Source of the DNA: an uncultured Eubacteriales bacterium
GTDB taxonomy: Bacteria > Bacillota > Clostridia > Christensenellales > UBA1242
Assembly (NCBI GenBank): GCA_949067325.1
Contig: CARTDZ010000006.1
Location: 1 to 5,135 of the forward strand
Length of the DNA stretch: 5,135 bases
Reading direction: 5' to 3'
This document shows, piece after piece, positions 5,006-5,135 of the stretch. Position 1 is the stretch's first letter; every line of letters begins with the position of its first letter. Under the pieces are notes generated by a model that did not search any database, had not been told where the DNA came from, and saw only the letters and a program-made list of their open reading frames with translations. The position numbers were made by a program, and so were the translations under genes.

Positions 5006-5026
5006 TGGTGCCGAAGGCGGGAGTCG
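5006..5026 (-). other. tRNA-Leu-like 3' end inside the repeat unit
   Basis: On the minus strand the segment reads CGACT, CCCGC, CTTCGGC, A, CCA. This matches, in order, the end of a T loop, the 3' strand of a T stem, the 3' acceptor strand typical of tRNA-Leu (partner GCCGAAG), the discriminator A and CCA. Immediately 5' the tRNA match ends: CCGAA stands where GGGTT would be expected, and no anticodon arm exists. It is a 21-base resemblance from memory of tRNA-Leu sequences, not a functional tRNA. It could mark a duplicated integration target or be chance. Confidence 0.45.
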
Positions 5027-5029
5027 TTC

Positions 5030-5049
5030 GGAAAAGTGTAAACTTTTCC
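5030..5049. other. Hairpin with GTAA loop at the repeat junction
   Basis: GGAAAAGT (5030-5037) and ACTTTTCC (5042-5049) form a perfect 8-bp stem closed by GTAA, which as RNA on the plus strand would be a GNRA tetraloop. The hairpin straddles the join between repeat copies. At the left end of the array (4856-4875) the outer GG is missing, so only six pairs remain there. Confidence 0.75.
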
Positions 5050-5135
5050 AGTGGCCGAAGCACGCACGCTTACCTTGACCGCTTCCGACCGCAATCATGC
5101 GGGTTGATGACGATTTCATCGTCATAAGCAAAACT

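Larger units (their letters stand above)
4858..5135. repeat. 174-bp tandem repeat, second copy cut by window edge
   Basis: Bases 5032-5135 repeat 4858-4961 with an offset of exactly 174 bp. Only two of 104 positions differ (G4898/A5072, T4906/C5080). Similarity stops abruptly left of 4858, so this is the array's left boundary; the right boundary is outside. The unit is richer in G+C than its surroundings and packed with palindromes: AAAAGT/ACTTTT, CCGCA/TGCGG (4915-4928), ATGACGAT/ATCGTCAT (4933-4951) and TAAGCAAAAC/GTTTTGCTTA (4951-4973). No open frame with a ribosome binding site covers it. The sequence suggests a structured intergenic repeat or tandem non-coding RNA units; the function is unknown. 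Confidence 0.9.

Noticed and set aside
4976..5125. Minus-strand 49-codon frame inside the tandem repeat (ATG 5125 to TAG 4978-4976)
   Set aside because: No ribosome binding site precedes it, and its content follows the hairpins rather than a protein pattern.
4858..5135. CRISPR array
   Set aside because: The repeats are contiguous 174-bp units without short repeats and unique spacers, and no cas gene is present.

Overview
The window is AT-rich bacterial DNA with strong AGGAGG-type ribosome binding sites, sigma-70-type promoters and U-tract terminators. TGA is used as a stop (the NfeD-type gene ends in TGA). This fits a low-GC Firmicute, most likely an uncultured Clostridia-type organism; that assignment is inference from composition and signals only. 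One edge lies inside a tRNA gene and the other inside a long tandem repeat, so the window may be a whole assembly contig.

Left part (1-1031): the 5' part of a minus-strand tRNA-Gly(GCC), then an AT-rich spacer, then a plus-strand gene of the phage Gp37/Gp68 (DUF5131) family. That gene appears to be transcribed from a promoter whose +1 falls on its ATG, so its mRNA would be leaderless.

Middle (1086-3264): a near-consensus promoter drives a two-gene operon of a short NfeD-type membrane protein and a stomatin/QmcA-type SPFH protein, overlapping by 4 bases (ATGA). This is a classic partner pair for organising membrane microdomains. A GC-rich spacer full of inverted repeats follows, then a small four-helix membrane protein of unknown function that ends at a bidirectional terminator.

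Right part (3286-5135): three minus-strand signals or genes lie head to tail. A DegV/FakB-type fatty-acid-binding protein has its own terminator, which has a duplicated arm. Upstream of it is a separately transcribed 78-residue six-cysteine protein with a near-consensus promoter, a 15-bp tandem duplication in its leader and its own terminator. Further right is an AT-rich stretch ending in a minus-strand terminator that faces a 174-bp tandem repeat. The repeat is rich in hairpins and contains a sequence like the 3' end of a tRNA-Leu; it runs off the window.

The functional themes are membrane organisation and lipid handling (NfeD/SPFH, DegV, small membrane protein), one phage-associated metal-cysteine protein, and two unexplained repeat-like elements (2590-2703 and 4858-5135). 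No complete novel system can be demonstrated from this sequence. The tandem repeat and the six-cysteine protein are the least explained parts.
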